Shown here in pieces: positions 1-11,700 of a DNA stretch of 64,000 bases. Within the stretch, counting starts at the first letter, position 1. Each line of letters starts with the position of its first letter. The notes below the pieces were generated by a model. The model was not told the origin of the DNA. It saw only the letters and a program-made list of their open reading frames with translations, and did not search any database. A program made the position numbers and the translations under genes. Source of the stretch: Artemia franciscana (taxonomy: Eukaryota; Arthropoda; Branchiopoda; Anostraca; Artemiidae); NCBI RefSeq assembly GCF_032884065.1, contig NC_088871.1, positions 48,783,780 to 48,847,779 on the forward strand, written 5' to 3'.

Positions 1-850
1 AGCGATGACCTGAGGTCAAAGCTATAACTTGCAAAACTGTCAAATGTTTTGGTTTAAGATCCGGGTGGATTGCGATCTTCCCAGATCTGTTTTAATTTTT
101 AGGGTCCTTAAATCAACTAAAAAAGAGTACCGGAAAGCTCTACTGCTCTTCAAGAAAAGGCAAGTATCTATTCTGTCTCGTGATATCTGAAATAATATAC
201 ACAGTTAGAGTGGAGCAAAGTATCAAAGTTCATATCTTCGTCTTGTTCAGGTTCTAACACTATTGATGTAACTTACTGGGAAAGACACTTCTCCTCGTTA
301 TTTTCTGATAGACCCCCCCCCCATTGGACACACATTTTCGGCAGATTTTCCTTCACCATTTTTCTCGACTATGTCATAGCCAAAATCTTGTTTCCATCAC
401 ACCTTATGCTAATGTAAATCCTGCAATATTATACAAAGCCATCTGCTCTGCAACCCACCAAATACCACTTTTTCTTATCGAGCCATCCATTGGCACAGGT
501 CACCTTTTCTACGCAGACGACATTCTTGTGCTGTCTGACAACTTGCAATCACTACAGGCTACTGTGAACATTCTTTATGCCAGGTTTTTCTGACATTCGG
601 CTGTAAGTAACTTCTGCTAAAACTGAATTTCTTGTTTTCGCTTGTCATCAGCCTCCCGATTTAAAAAGTCAGGTTGACCCTGACTCAATTTTTGTCACTG
701 CATCTCTCACCTACCTTGGACTTGAATTCTGGACTGACTCGAGCAACATGGTCACCAGCAATAAACGTGTTGAGAAAAAAGTTGAGAAAGTACTATGTAC
801 TTCTTCCTAGAGTTAAAGGCCAATTTCATAAAAAAAAACTCTCGGTCGGC
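1..850 (+). pseudogene. Decayed non-LTR retrotransposon reverse transcriptase fragment
   Basis: Remnant of a LINE reverse transcriptase, cut off by the left window edge. At about 500-550 one frame reads LFYADDILVLSD, the catalytic YADD box. A shift near 594 moves the continuation to another frame, with KTEFLVF at about 620-645 and LTYLGLEFW at about 700-730, the usual order after the catalytic box. The part before 320 has stops and shifts, though STKKEYRKALL near 115-150 looks like the linker before an RT domain. It cannot be functional. The clade is uncertain; Jockey/CR1-like is a guess. Confidence 0.6.
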
Positions 851-2171
851 TTCATAACTTGTTTTTTGTTTCCCAAGTGTTTTTGGGTTCCATTATGGAA
901 GTTTTTTATCACGTCAGAACGTCAACAAATTCGGTCTGTCTTGTTCGAACTTTGTAAGTTTCCGTTCCTATTTGGTTTCATATCAGTTATATCTCTAAGC
1001 GTTACGGATTTTTTTTTTTAGTTATGCGATAAGATGGATACAATGGAAGGCAGATTCAGACAGTGATCTGTATTAGTTGTAGATTTACCGTTGGGTTGTA
1101 TCAATCGTTTTTGAGTCATTCTTAATGTATTGTCTTGTGTTTGTGAAGTATTCTATTATGTATGTTTCTTTCTCCATACTCCTCTAAGTGCATTTGTGTA
1201 TGAATAGAGGGTTTAATATTTCTTGATAACTTTTATTATACTTATTTAAAAGTTCATTGTACTGAAAACTAGGCTTTTTAAATTGCAAGTAAGTTTATTG
1301 GTGGAAAAACTTCTTACGATTAGTTTATGGCTAAGTTGTTGACTAGTATTTTTAAAATCAATATAATTACTACTAATTCTTGCATATCTAAATAGTTAAA
1401 TGGAATAAAAGAAGAATATGTGATATTTGAATGTATCTTTCTTTTAAGGAAGGTGAACTTACCTTAAAAAAAAAAATCATTCGCTTTTCTATATATTTTA
1501 AAAACTAATTTAATATTATGTAAAACATTAATAGTGGTCATGATGGCTTTTACCATAACTAAGCTCCAGAATTAACTCTGGTGGGTATATATTAGTCATA
1601 AACTCATATTTTAATTGGCTTGAAAACAAGCCTGTTATAAATAGACTCGCATTATCCCCTTTGGAATTCCTTTAATTTTTCTACGCAGATTACCACTAAA
1701 CTTTATAAAAGTATTAAATAGAAAAAATTATAGTAAATCATAAACCATTTCCAAGCTGAAATTTTAAACAAGTATAAAACATACTTGTAACTTATTGGGC
1801 TTTTTTTCTTCCTTATTTTACTATATTAATTTAAAAAAAGCTTTTCAAGGGAAGTAAAGAGAGAAATTAAAACTTAAAACGAAAAAAAATTATTGCTTAA
1901 CAGTCTATCCAACATATATCAATGAAACTAGTACAGAACAAAACTAATAATATTTAACTATGTTTGCATGGTTATAGAAAATCAGCACTTTACTGAAAAC
2001 ACAGAAACCAAGTATAAGAAACAAGAATGTTGATTTATTAGTTAAAAATGAGCACGTAGCCTGACATCAACAAACTAATCTATTAAACTTTATATAGTCT
2101 TACACCAGCTGTGATATTAGTAATTATCAGCACACAATCAAAAGAATTTTACGAGAATGAATTACAAAAAG
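851..2171. other. AT-rich intergenic DNA without recognised features
   Basis: I see only AT-rich unique-looking sequence with short poly-A/T runs. No frame has recognisable motifs or convincing splice-bounded coding potential. Confidence 0.5.
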
Positions 2172-2546
2172 TTAAAAACAATGGAGGGTTTCAATTAGAA
2201 AACATGCCAAAGAGTCGAACTTGAAAGGGTCAGAGATTTGGTTACCCTTTTCGTTTCGTAGACCATGAATGATGAGGTTTTTTCTTCTGCTTTTTAAGTC
2301 AATTAGTGATAGTTCTTTCGACAGTAATTCGCAGGAAGCTTTATGAGCATTCAGTTGACTTTCGAGTTCACGAATCCTATTGCTACGTTCTATTCCATCC
2401 AATTTTACGACTTAAATATCAACTTTCAAACTCACAAACTTCAGTGACAATTTGTCTTGGTTTGCCAAAATTATATCAAGTTTCATCAGCTCGGCATTAA
2501 TGCTAACTTTAAAGTCCTTAAAATCCTTTTTGCTAACGCTCGCCAT
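2172..2546 (-). pseudogene. LINE ORF1-like coiled-coil protein fragment
   Basis: Reading from the ATG at 2546 gives one 125-codon frame to a stop at 2172, broken only by a TAA at codon 45. The first half is charged and helical (MASVSKKDFKDFK). Then RIRELESQLNAHK and LLSKELSLIDLKSRRKNLIIHGL resemble the coiled coil and start of the RNA-binding region of ORF1 proteins of non-LTR retrotransposons, where RRxNLIIxG is typical. The protein is much shorter than a full ORF1 and lacks the downstream RNA-recognition and zinc-knuckle parts. A fragment of a cellular coiled-coil gene is possible but less likely. Confidence 0.45.
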
Positions 2547-2574
2547 CATTAAATAAATCAATAATTATGATCCC

Positions 2575-2735
2575 CTTAGAATCACCTGGTGATTCACGGT
2601 GAATCACCTTAGATCATTCCTTGCTATCAACAATAATCTTAACATTGATCACTTAATAAACATTAATCACTAAGGTGATTCACGTTAGAATCACCTTAGA
2701 TCATTCCTTGTTATCAACAATAATCTTATGCAAAA
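2575..2735. repeat. 41-bp direct repeat with palindromic GGTGATTC motifs
   Basis: A 41-bp segment beginning GAATCACCTTAGATCATTCC occurs at 2601 and again at 2688 with one base change. The interval also holds several inverted copies of GGTGATTC/GAATCACC, so the region can fold into small hairpins. Confidence 0.6.
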
Positions 2736-3094
2736 AACAGGTTTTGCACGGTTGACTTTAGCGAGATGCTAACACCTTGAATGACCAGCCAGAGAATAAC
2801 AATTGTCTTACTGTATTAATGATTATATCCAAAAAAAGGTGTTTGCAGTATGAACTCTCAAACAAGACTGAACTCTCAAACAAGACCAATAAATCTAGCC
2901 AAATTTCTTTAATTAATAAATCCAGGGTTTTTGATCGTTTAATAGTAAAAAGGACTCATTTTACAGAATGTATAAGGAAGTATGATCATTAAATTCGGGA
3001 AATAGGATATGTATGTGGATTAATACCTAAAAAATTAAGGCTCTTGAAATGCAATAGGTGGACAAATATCCAACTGATTTACGGCCTATTTTCA
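2736..3094. other. Intergenic DNA, nothing recognised
   Basis: AT-rich stretch with a short tandem of AACTCTCAAACAAGAC at about 2850-2887 and no recognisable coding content. Confidence 0.4.
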
Positions 3095-3389
3095 AAGAAA
3101 ACTGAAAGCAGGTCCTCCACGACTGGGGAGGGATGAAGTCATAAAGAAATATTTAAGGAAAATGGGAACTTCCTGGGAGGGTGTGAAGAGGAAGAGTTTG
3201 AATAGATTGGGATGGAGGAGGAGCGTTCGTAGCTGTGTTGGCGTCAAATGGCTGTCCAAAGTTTATGTTATTTGTGCCTTTCGTTTATATTATTGTACTG
3301 TGTTAATGGTTGAATATTTGGCTTTAAAATGTACGTTATCGATCTTTCTGTCTATAATTAAGCTCATTTGCAATTTTAATATAAGTTAA
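3095..3389 (+). pseudogene. RTE-like LINE, C-terminal end of the polyprotein
   Basis: One frame reads GPPRLGRDEVIKKYLRKMG and then TSWEGVKRKSLNRLGWRRSV, the conserved tail downstream of the RT domain in RTE-like LINE proteins (a GRP.L.W...I..D-type motif followed by W......DR..WR). The residue before the final R varies here. Only this 3' end is present, without RT or endonuclease, which fits 5' truncation during target-primed reverse transcription. A fragment at 4761-6580 in the same orientation lacks exactly this tail, so the two may be pieces of one family rearranged locally. Confidence 0.65.
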
Positions 3390-3868
3390 AATAAATTTTA
3401 ATTTATTAAATATGATAAATAAAATACATTAAATATAATTTAATTATAAATATAATAAAAATTAATATTTAATTAAAAATAAATTTGGATCCCCAAGACC
3501 AAATAAAAAAAAAAAAATAAGACCTGAAATGTAGTCTTTTTAAGTTGCATCAGCTGTAGGTTGAAATCAGCGGACTTGTAATATCTGATCACGGCTATTA
3601 AAATAATTGTCTCAATCAAAGGCTAATTCTCAATTTGATTGTTGAACATAAATAATGGTCGTTAGTCACTATAAGTGAGGAACAAATTTAATTAAAGATC
3701 ATTTACCTTGCAGAAGTTAAAAAATAAAAATTATTTCGCTGCAGGCACTATTTACTTCAGAACTTGACTGATATGGAAACGGTTGGCAGAGAAACTTTTT
3801 AGAAAGCGCATGTCGCAAAAGGAACATTAGAAAAGGCAATTCCAAGTGCTGAGCTTGCCACTAAAACG
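3390..3868. other. AT-rich spacer
   Basis: About 100 bp of nearly pure A/T (TAAAT, ATAAT runs) follow the LINE tail at 3390-3490, consistent with a degraded LINE 3' tail. The rest to 3868 shows nothing recognisable. Confidence 0.4.
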
Positions 3869-4760
3869 GCTAAGCTTTGGAATAAAGATATGCATTGAGG
3901 TTGAAAATGAGGGTTCATTAAAAAGAAACAGGGGACAAGTGATTTGGAGAGTTACCTAAACTCTCAACAATGATGGTTATTACTCAATATTAATTGAAGA
4001 AAAAACTTTCCGAAAAGAAGCTTTTCAAAAAAACAGCAGAGGCCATATTACACGTATGACCAGCAGATATATATTTTCTATAATAATTCAAACTCAAAAC
4101 GGCTGAAAAATTACTCTTAAAGAATAAATGAAACCCGAAACGAAAATAAATTAAATAAACAGTCACAGTAAACAACCATACAGCAGGGACTAATATATGA
4201 ATAAGTAAAGCTGCTAAGCTATGGAATAATGATATCCATGGAGGTTGAAAATGAGCACTTATTAAAAAGAAAGGCAAATGAGGAAAAAGTGATTTTGAGG
4301 GTTAACTAAGCTCTCAACAATAATGGGTGTTACTCTAATTTAATTGAAAGTAAAACTTTCAAAGAAGAAGTTTTTCAAAGAAAAGAAAAAGACCACATTA
4401 TACGCATGATCAGCAGAAATAATTTTCTATATCAATTGAAACTCAAGACGGCGGTAATTACTCTAAAAGAATAAATGAAACCCGAAACGAATATAAATTA
4501 AATAAACAGTCACAGCAAACAACCATACAAAAGGGACTAATATATGAATAAGTAAAGCAGCTAAGCTTTGGAATAAGGATATCCATTGAGGTTGAAAATG
4601 AGCGCATATTAAAAAGAAAAGCAAATGAAGAAGACTTGATTTTGAGCGTTAGCTAAGCTCTCAACAATGATGGGGGGTTACTCTAGATTAATTTAAAAAA
4701 AAAGAAAACTTTCCTGAAAAAGAAGTTTTTCAAAGAAACACAAAGGCCATATTGCACGTA
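3869..4760 (+). repeat. ~345-bp tandem repeat, about 2.6 copies
   Basis: Unit starts (GCTAAGCTTTGGAATAA and variants) fall at 3869, 4213 and 4560, giving periods of 344 and 347 bp. Each unit contains GGTTGAAAATGAGC, CTCTCAACAATGATGG, a 'TTTTCAAA...AAGGCCATATT' segment and, in the complete units, AATAAATGAAACCCGAAACG. The third unit stops at about 4760 and abuts the RTE-like endonuclease fragment. No protein is encoded. It could be 5'-flank monomers of the LINE or an independent tandem repeat. Confidence 0.75.
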
Positions 4761-6580
4761 TTAGTATATGCTCCTGTTGAAGCGACTGATGGAGATACTA
4801 GTGACTCAGATGAATTTTGTTTACAGTTACAGGAGCAAATAAACAGGGTCAAGGTAGAAATATGATGTTTTTACTTGAAAATTTTAACACCCAGGTCGGT
4901 AGAAATAGGGATAGATGGTATCCTAGAAAAGGTAAATTTCGAGTAGGAAAAGAAAACAGTACTGGCTACAGACTTATGTAATTTTGTAGGTAAAACAATC
5001 TAGTTTTAACTAATACGATGTTTGGTCATAAAATGGCCAACATGTTGGCATGGTATTCACGTCACGGTAAGATAGCAAACCTTATTGATTATGTTATGAT
5101 AAACCGAAGGCTAGCAGGATCAATAGAAGGTACTATGGTAAATAGGATTGCTGCTATTGATATAAAGAATAAAGACCACCATCTAGTAGTGTCTAGGATT
5201 AACTTAAAGCTAAAATTTCGGAAGGGCAACTGCCTCCCGGGAAATTATGATGCTGGTAGACTTTAGGATGAGAATATGAAAGAAGCTTTGCAGGAACCGT
5301 TGAATACTAAACTTCATAGTTTAAAATTTGACAGTGTGGAAGATGGCTGGAATAATTTTAGACAAACAATTTGTGAAGTTGCTGATGGTGTCTTGATTAG
5401 AGAGGATGTTGTTGATTAGAGAGGAGAAGGGGTTTGTACAAGAATTATTTGAGTGATAGATCATATGAAAATAAAAGGAATATAAATAAAGTGCAGAAAA
5501 CATTAAAATATGAACTAAGGAGGCGTGAAGTCGAGGCCATGGATAAAACTGCCGAGGATCTGGAAGATGCAGTTAGACGGCATAATAGTAAAATATTGTA
5601 CTGGCATATTAATAAATTGAGAGGGAGTGGTCAACCTGAAATTGCCCCAGTTAAAGATAGGAACGGGCCACAATTACTGATAACGAAATACTTAAAGAGG
5701 GATGGGTGGAACATTTTGGGAATATGCTAAACGGCGACTCAGAGCCTCCGTATTTAAAAAAACTCATATATCAAGCTTTCAGCATCTGGAGACTTCTTAT
5801 TTTGTATTCCTTTTAGTACTGTCGCTACGTCATCCTCCCAAAACAAATCCTCCTTCACATCCGAGGTATCACAATTTTTTTCATTTTCCTCTACATCTTG
5901 CCTGCAACTGTAGACAAAGTACTATGAGAAAAACTGTGCGGTTTTAGAAAAGGTAGAGGATGTGTCGACCAAATTTTCACTCTTAGGTTAATAATTGAGA
6001 ATTGCCTTAGTTGTGAAATACTTTCAGTTCTTAGTTTACTAGATTATGAGCAAGCGTTCGATTCTATTGATAGAATAGCTTCAACAAAGGTCTTATCCTC
6101 ATATGGTACACCAGACAAATACATTAAAGTGATTAGTGTTATGTACGAGAATAATACCGCTGCGGTTAAGATAGTAAATGAGGTTAGTAGCTGGTTTTAT
6201 ATTAAATCAAGTTTTGAGCAGGGTTTTGTTCTATCCTCCTTTTTATGGATTAATTTGATGGACTTTGTCTTAAGGAGCATGGGAAAGGCAATGGGATACC
6301 ACGGAATCAAATGAGGAGGGAAAACTTTCCTGGACTTAGATTATGCTGAAATTTTAAGAATCCTAGATGAAAGTGTGAGCAAAATGAATCAACTTTTAGA
6401 GGTTTTGCGAGTTTAGGATGCTACTATAGGATTGAAAATTAATGTTAAGAAGACTAAGTCACTAAGGCTAGGAATAAGTGAAGATGAAAATATGACGTTG
6501 GATAAGGAAAAGATTGATCTGGTGGGCAGCTTCACTTACCTTGCTAGCATTATTTGTAAAGACGGTGAGAGCACTGAAGC
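4761..6580 (+). pseudogene. RTE-like LINE: endonuclease and reverse transcriptase remains
   Basis: Decayed body of a non-LTR retrotransposon. From 4763 the frame reads LVYAPVEATDGD, then after stops GRNRDRWYP, IDYVMINRRLAGS near 5080-5125 and KDHHLVVS near 5170-5200. This is the C-terminal half of an APE-type endonuclease with its DHHL box. RT pieces follow: GFRKGRGCVDQIFTLRL at about 5938-5990, LLDYEQAFDSIDR near 6038, MYENNTAAVKI near 6140, and LKINVKKTKSLRLGIS near 6433. The catalytic YADD box has decayed to LDYAEI near 6335. Many stops and shifts make it non-functional. The endonuclease N terminus and the polyprotein tail are missing. Confidence 0.8.
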
Positions 6581-6589
6581 TCTCAATTT

Positions 6590-7260
6590 TTGGATTTAGC
6601 CCTCTCAATTTTGAATTGAATGAGTCCTAGCTACTAGCCCTCTCAATTTTGAATTGAATGAGTCCTTTTTGAAGTTTCGACGACAGACTATATATAAGAC
6701 TTCTATAAGAGCCTTATATGCTCCCGGGGTATTGCATACAACCTTTGCCCTGAGAGCTGTGGGGTATCGTCATCCTCAAAGACTTATTTTCCGGACCTTT
6801 CAAATACGATACACAACGTGGTTATCTAAAAATGTTGATTGGATTTATTTGGAGAAATGGTAGGCGTGATAGGGGAGTTAGTTGCCCTCCAATCACGTTT
6901 AACTGTTAAAAACGACACTGACCCTTTCGATTTCTAATTGAATGAGCTTTTTTTGAAGTTCCTCCGACAACCGCTTCGATACAAAGTGCCTTGGCCTAAA
7001 ACAAACCAAAGACAAAAACCAGCCCAGAAACAAACCAGCACTATTGTACTGCCTATGATACAGCAGTCATCCAGGCTTGTGATTTGTGTTTTGAAGGGGT
7101 GTTAGTATAAACTACATAGGGGGCTCATTTGATTGGAAATCAAAACTCCAAGTGCACTTTTTAGGAGTCAAAAGTAATGGTAGGGCTTTCAGTACCCTCC
7201 CACGACCTCTTCCTCCTAAATACATCCGATTAAAACTTTGAAATAGCCATTTCGTTCAAA
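6590..7260. repeat. Decayed copies of a dispersed ~370-bp repeat module
   Basis: Two pieces (about 6600-6990 and, inverted, 7090-7260) carry phrases that recur at 18.4-20.2 kb and 55.6-58.5 kb: AATGAGTCCTTTTTGAAGTT, a 'CCTTATATGCTCCCGGGGTA' segment, and 'ATTGGATTTATTTGGAGAAA'. The line CCCTCTCAATTTTGAATTGA is itself duplicated at about 6598 and 6640. Non-coding. Confidence 0.55.
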
Positions 7261-8484
7261 ATGGTTGTAAGGTCACATAGCTATTGCTCCGTGATCGAAA
7301 AAATTACAACAGCCACCGAAACAAGGCCTATAAGTTGTATAAGCTGCCCATTATTAAAAAAGAAGGCATGTTTCCAAAAGGACCAAAAGGGTATTAAGGT
7401 AAAAATTTCAGGACATGTTAAGAGGGATGCCGAAAGCATTTCACTTTGAACATAAATACACGATGGTTGTCAAAACTGAATAAGTGCAATATCTAATCGA
7501 AATATGTATATGATGGTGCAACTTTTATAAAAATTTAGCCCCGCTTAATATATTCTATATATGGAATGAATATAAAAGAAAATAAATTGTATGTACTATC
7601 TATTGACAAAATTTCAATTTTAAGAGTCTGAATTTGCCAACTATTCGTATAAGTCACTCTTTACTTACAGTTAGTTATATCACTGTTTGATCCAAGCTGA
7701 TCATTTGGCTCTAAGTAATCTTATTGCAAACCATATTAGCATGTTACCCGTGAAACCGTGAAGCATGTTACCTTTGAATGAAAGTTTACACTCCTTGTTG
7801 GGGGCAATTCTTCTTGTAGTGGTGTGAGTGAGCGCAAACTTACGCAGATTGTTGAGAAGCGATGGATTGAGGGGGCGGTTTCCTTATCAAACTTACGATA
7901 ATTGCTGGTTGTTTTGACGTCACTCTTTATTTTTGTGTTTAAAATTGTGACAGAGGTGAAAGGAAAATTTTCGTTTCTATAAATATATTTATATTCCTCA
8001 ATAAACAATAGGAAAATGAATATTTTAAAAGCAACTAATAAAAATATGAAACTGAAACTTTTCAATAATTTGTTACTATTTTTCTTTGGATGAAGAAACG
8101 GGGCTTAGGATCATTCTTGTTTCACTGAAACAAATAACAGTTGAATTTTCTTCGTCATCCGACCTGAAAATTAAAACGAAATTAAAATTTTTTTTTAAAA
8201 ACTATACTGCATAAATATTTAGAACTAAAACAAAGTTGGTAAAATAAATAATTAAAACAATATTTTATGTAGAAACCGTTTATAAAATACGACTAACCAA
8301 AAAATAAGAAATCGGCAGGATGAAATTACTACTGTCCTTTCCGAAGATTCTTACGATTGAAATAGGTACCAGACGCGTACACTGGAAAGTAGTTATGAGG
8401 TGAGGATTCTTATTTCTGATGGAAGTCGGCTAAGGCTCATGAAACAATGATCACACCAACAAACTAAATTAAATATTTTCATAA
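7261..8484. other. Intergenic DNA, nothing recognised
   Basis: AT-rich sequence with short open frames lacking motifs. A 109-codon minus-strand frame at 7736-8065 has no recognisable domain. Confidence 0.4.
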
Positions 8485-8760
8485 GTGCTAAAATATAGAC
8501 ATTCAATGGAGGCTTGGTCCTGGCCCAGTGGGCCTACTGCTGCTCCAAATAAACATTCACTGCAGCATAAACCCGCCCAGAGCACCGCATCCTCCTCCCT
8601 TCAGCACAGTCTACTCAAAGCTACACTAGTTATTTTCTTCTATGTGGTTTCGATTTACCTTAGTTTCAGTCTTATGACCGTTCCTCACCCCGTTCTGGGA
8701 TGACTTGCTTTTCGTTTGTCCCCAGATGAATATCAAGAAAGCTTTAGAAAAGGTGCTTAC
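8485..8760. other. Locally GC-richer segment of unknown nature
   Basis: About 150 bp near 8500-8650 are clearly richer in G+C than the surroundings, with a short plus-strand frame (EAWSWPSGPTAAPNKHS). A CCCCAG at 8720-8725 could serve as a splice acceptor. I recognise no protein. It could be a host exon, a UTR or an old repeat. Confidence 0.2.
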
Positions 8761-11700
8761 ACATTTGTGCGAAGGCCACAGTTCTTGTCTTTTTTTTTTG
8801 CGGTACTTCAAAATTGCAAGTGATACCTGCTAAGGGATATCTAAAGAAATTGATTTAGAGAAATTGAAAATTAAGGAAGCTGCACAAAAACAAACCATAA
8901 ATAGAAAAATATTCGGATTAGTTTAGAAATTATATGGAGATTCATCATTACAATGTCAAGATTTTGGGGGGTATAAGCCTAAATACCTTCAATTCGTGTA
9001 GGTCCCGGCACCTAATAGGCTCATGGAAAATAATGAACCTATATTTCTTTTTCAAGGGAGGGGGAGAGGCCAAACTACAGGTTCTAGCTTTCATTCTAAG
9101 CTTCCTGTTTCCTTCCCTTTTATATTTTAGCCTCAAAAAGGCATGATGTTAGGTTAATCGAAACTTTTGTTATCGTCAACTTTGTATTAAGACCCATAAT
9201 CCAACTCGATGGACTAGACTTTATCAAAACTGAGCCAAAATGGTAGCACTATTCCATACAAAACTAAATTAATTTTTGAGTCTTGTATACATTGATTTAA
9301 CTTCTGTTTGACGTCAAATCTCGAGTTTCAAAAGCGGATTCTTCCCCTTCTCATAATTTTTTTCTTTTGTTACAAGATAACTGTATTTAATTAACAATCT
9401 GCGGCCTACTTTTCTTTCACTTATTTTGACATAATCAAAGTTAGAAAACCCTTCTCTCGTGGCCATTTGCCAAATGTAACTATTTGTCATTTCTCTTAAA
9501 TTGTAAGCAAAAATAGAGTAATTTTCCCATTCTTCAATAACGTGTTTACAATGTTGATTAATTTTGGATGTTGCCTGAAGCTTTATTGTAAACGTGATTA
9601 CTGGTCAATAGAAAATGGATGGTACACATACTCAATTAATTAAGAATAATTATAAGAGAATAGAGAAGAGATAAGCATTCAAGTGAATGATTGCGAACAA
9701 GATTTGGTTTTCTTCCACTCCCGAAAGACGTGGGTGGCAAGGGCTAGTCTGATACATGCCAGATACATTGGAGGGTGAAAGTTTTTAAAAAGTGCCTTTA
9801 TCTCGAAGTACAATATAAATTTTTTTAAAATTGTTTTCGTAAGACTTTAATTAAAATGAAAGCATGGGGGAGGGGTCATAATATAAAGGCTTCTCCTTGA
9901 ATAATTATCAAATAGAGCATGACTGTCCTTCACTCTTATTCTTAGCCTTCCAAAAATGAGTCTTTCGGGGTGGCTTTTCCTTCAGTATTGAGTAATTTTG
10001 TCAAGATTGATAAGTAATTCCTTTCGTATTTCATCCTAACATCTGGCCTACGTGGGGAAAACAAAAATGACCACTAAAGTACAATCAGGTCGAGAGAACG
10101 TCTTCTTCAGAAAATTTATTGTCAAAGCACAGCTTGGATATTTTGAATACCATACCTGTAAATAGGCGTTTGAACCTCCGACTTTGAAGATTAGACCCCT
10201 TAAACACACAAAGTTAAATAAAGACATTTAAAGACAAGTGTAGACGTCTAGAATTCAATTTGAAACTGGAAAGAAATAATCTATTAATACGCACTGACAT
10301 TTGGTTACTTTCAATGCAGCAACTCCAGAATCTGATGGTTCATTTGGCAATGAGCATTAAGGTAGTCGAAGCATCTACCAAAAGCAAGGTAGTCGAAGCA
10401 GCGTGTCATACTGCTATTGCACAGTGCTATGGTGCTATTGCACCAGAGCGTTCGATCTCGAAGGGTTATTTTAAAAACGTTCTTTTTTAGTTAAGTTTAT
10501 TTTCTTGAAATTTCATTTCTAAGATAAACCTAAATGTGATGGAACCCGCTGCCCTTTGCTGTAAGTTCACTTAAGAAGAAAAACAAACTAGGCTAAAAAG
10601 GGAATAATCAGTGACCTAGACGTGGATTTTTTTTTTATTCAGACGGGACTAGAGTCGTCATAATAAGCTTAACCAGTTTCCAGTTCACCAAAAAAATTTT
10701 GTGTCTTGGGATCCACCCTGGTCCCCAATGCTGGGGCTTATGATCCGTAGATTTTTTCTAATAAAAATTTACTTCGAATTTAATTTAAATACTTTTGGGA
10801 CTTTCTTGAGAGGCAAAGAGAGTTGAAAACAGCCTTACAGGATATTGAAGCAAAGGAAGTCCGCTCATCTGTCTTAGTTGCGATGTTGGTGAAGTCTTCT
10901 AAGAAATTCCTTAGTTTCTGTTACTCTACAAGCTACTATGACACAATAGTATGTGGCTTACGGAGAATGTAAGTTCAGGCCAACTGCTAAAATACCAGCA
11001 ATATATGTCATTTTTTATTCAAATTAGAAGGCTCACTTACAGGCTATTTGCTATTGACCTTTGAACGAGAACTGAAGGAACAGGTTGCAGCTTACCGACC
11101 TAAAATGCCATAAATAAAATGCCATAAAATGCCTGTTATGACGAGATGAAAATTATCCACTAAGAAAAGAGGGATCCCACATTTCATCGTTGAAGGCCAA
11201 GTCATGTAAAAATAAAACAGATAGATCCTTGATTCTCTTTTGGCCCTAATATTACTATCGCACTACGCCATAAATTCTTTCATACTAGCATAACTTGAAG
11301 ATTTACGTTACGTTACGCAGTCTTACGGAGCAAACTTTGCTTGTAATTTAGGCAGTACCAACTGCCAAGTAAATACGAGCTCTACATAAAATTTGGTATT
11401 TATGTGATATAATGAATACAACGTTGTTTTTGATCAGAGTAAAACCGGTTTCTTTGTCTGCGTTCAGCTCTCACTGAGATAAACTACTATGTAGGTATAT
11501 TTTAATTCAATATTTAACATATGGATTTTGTTGGATTAAGTATTTGGTATAATGCGTCCCGGTCGTAAGTTGCTATAAAAGCATAAAAAATTAATTTTCT
11601 GGATAAGCAATATCTAAATTTAAAAAAATTAAATAATTTTTCCTTTAAAGCTCCTTACGTGGTCTTTTCACCCTAAGCCCTCTTTGGTAATAACGTACAA

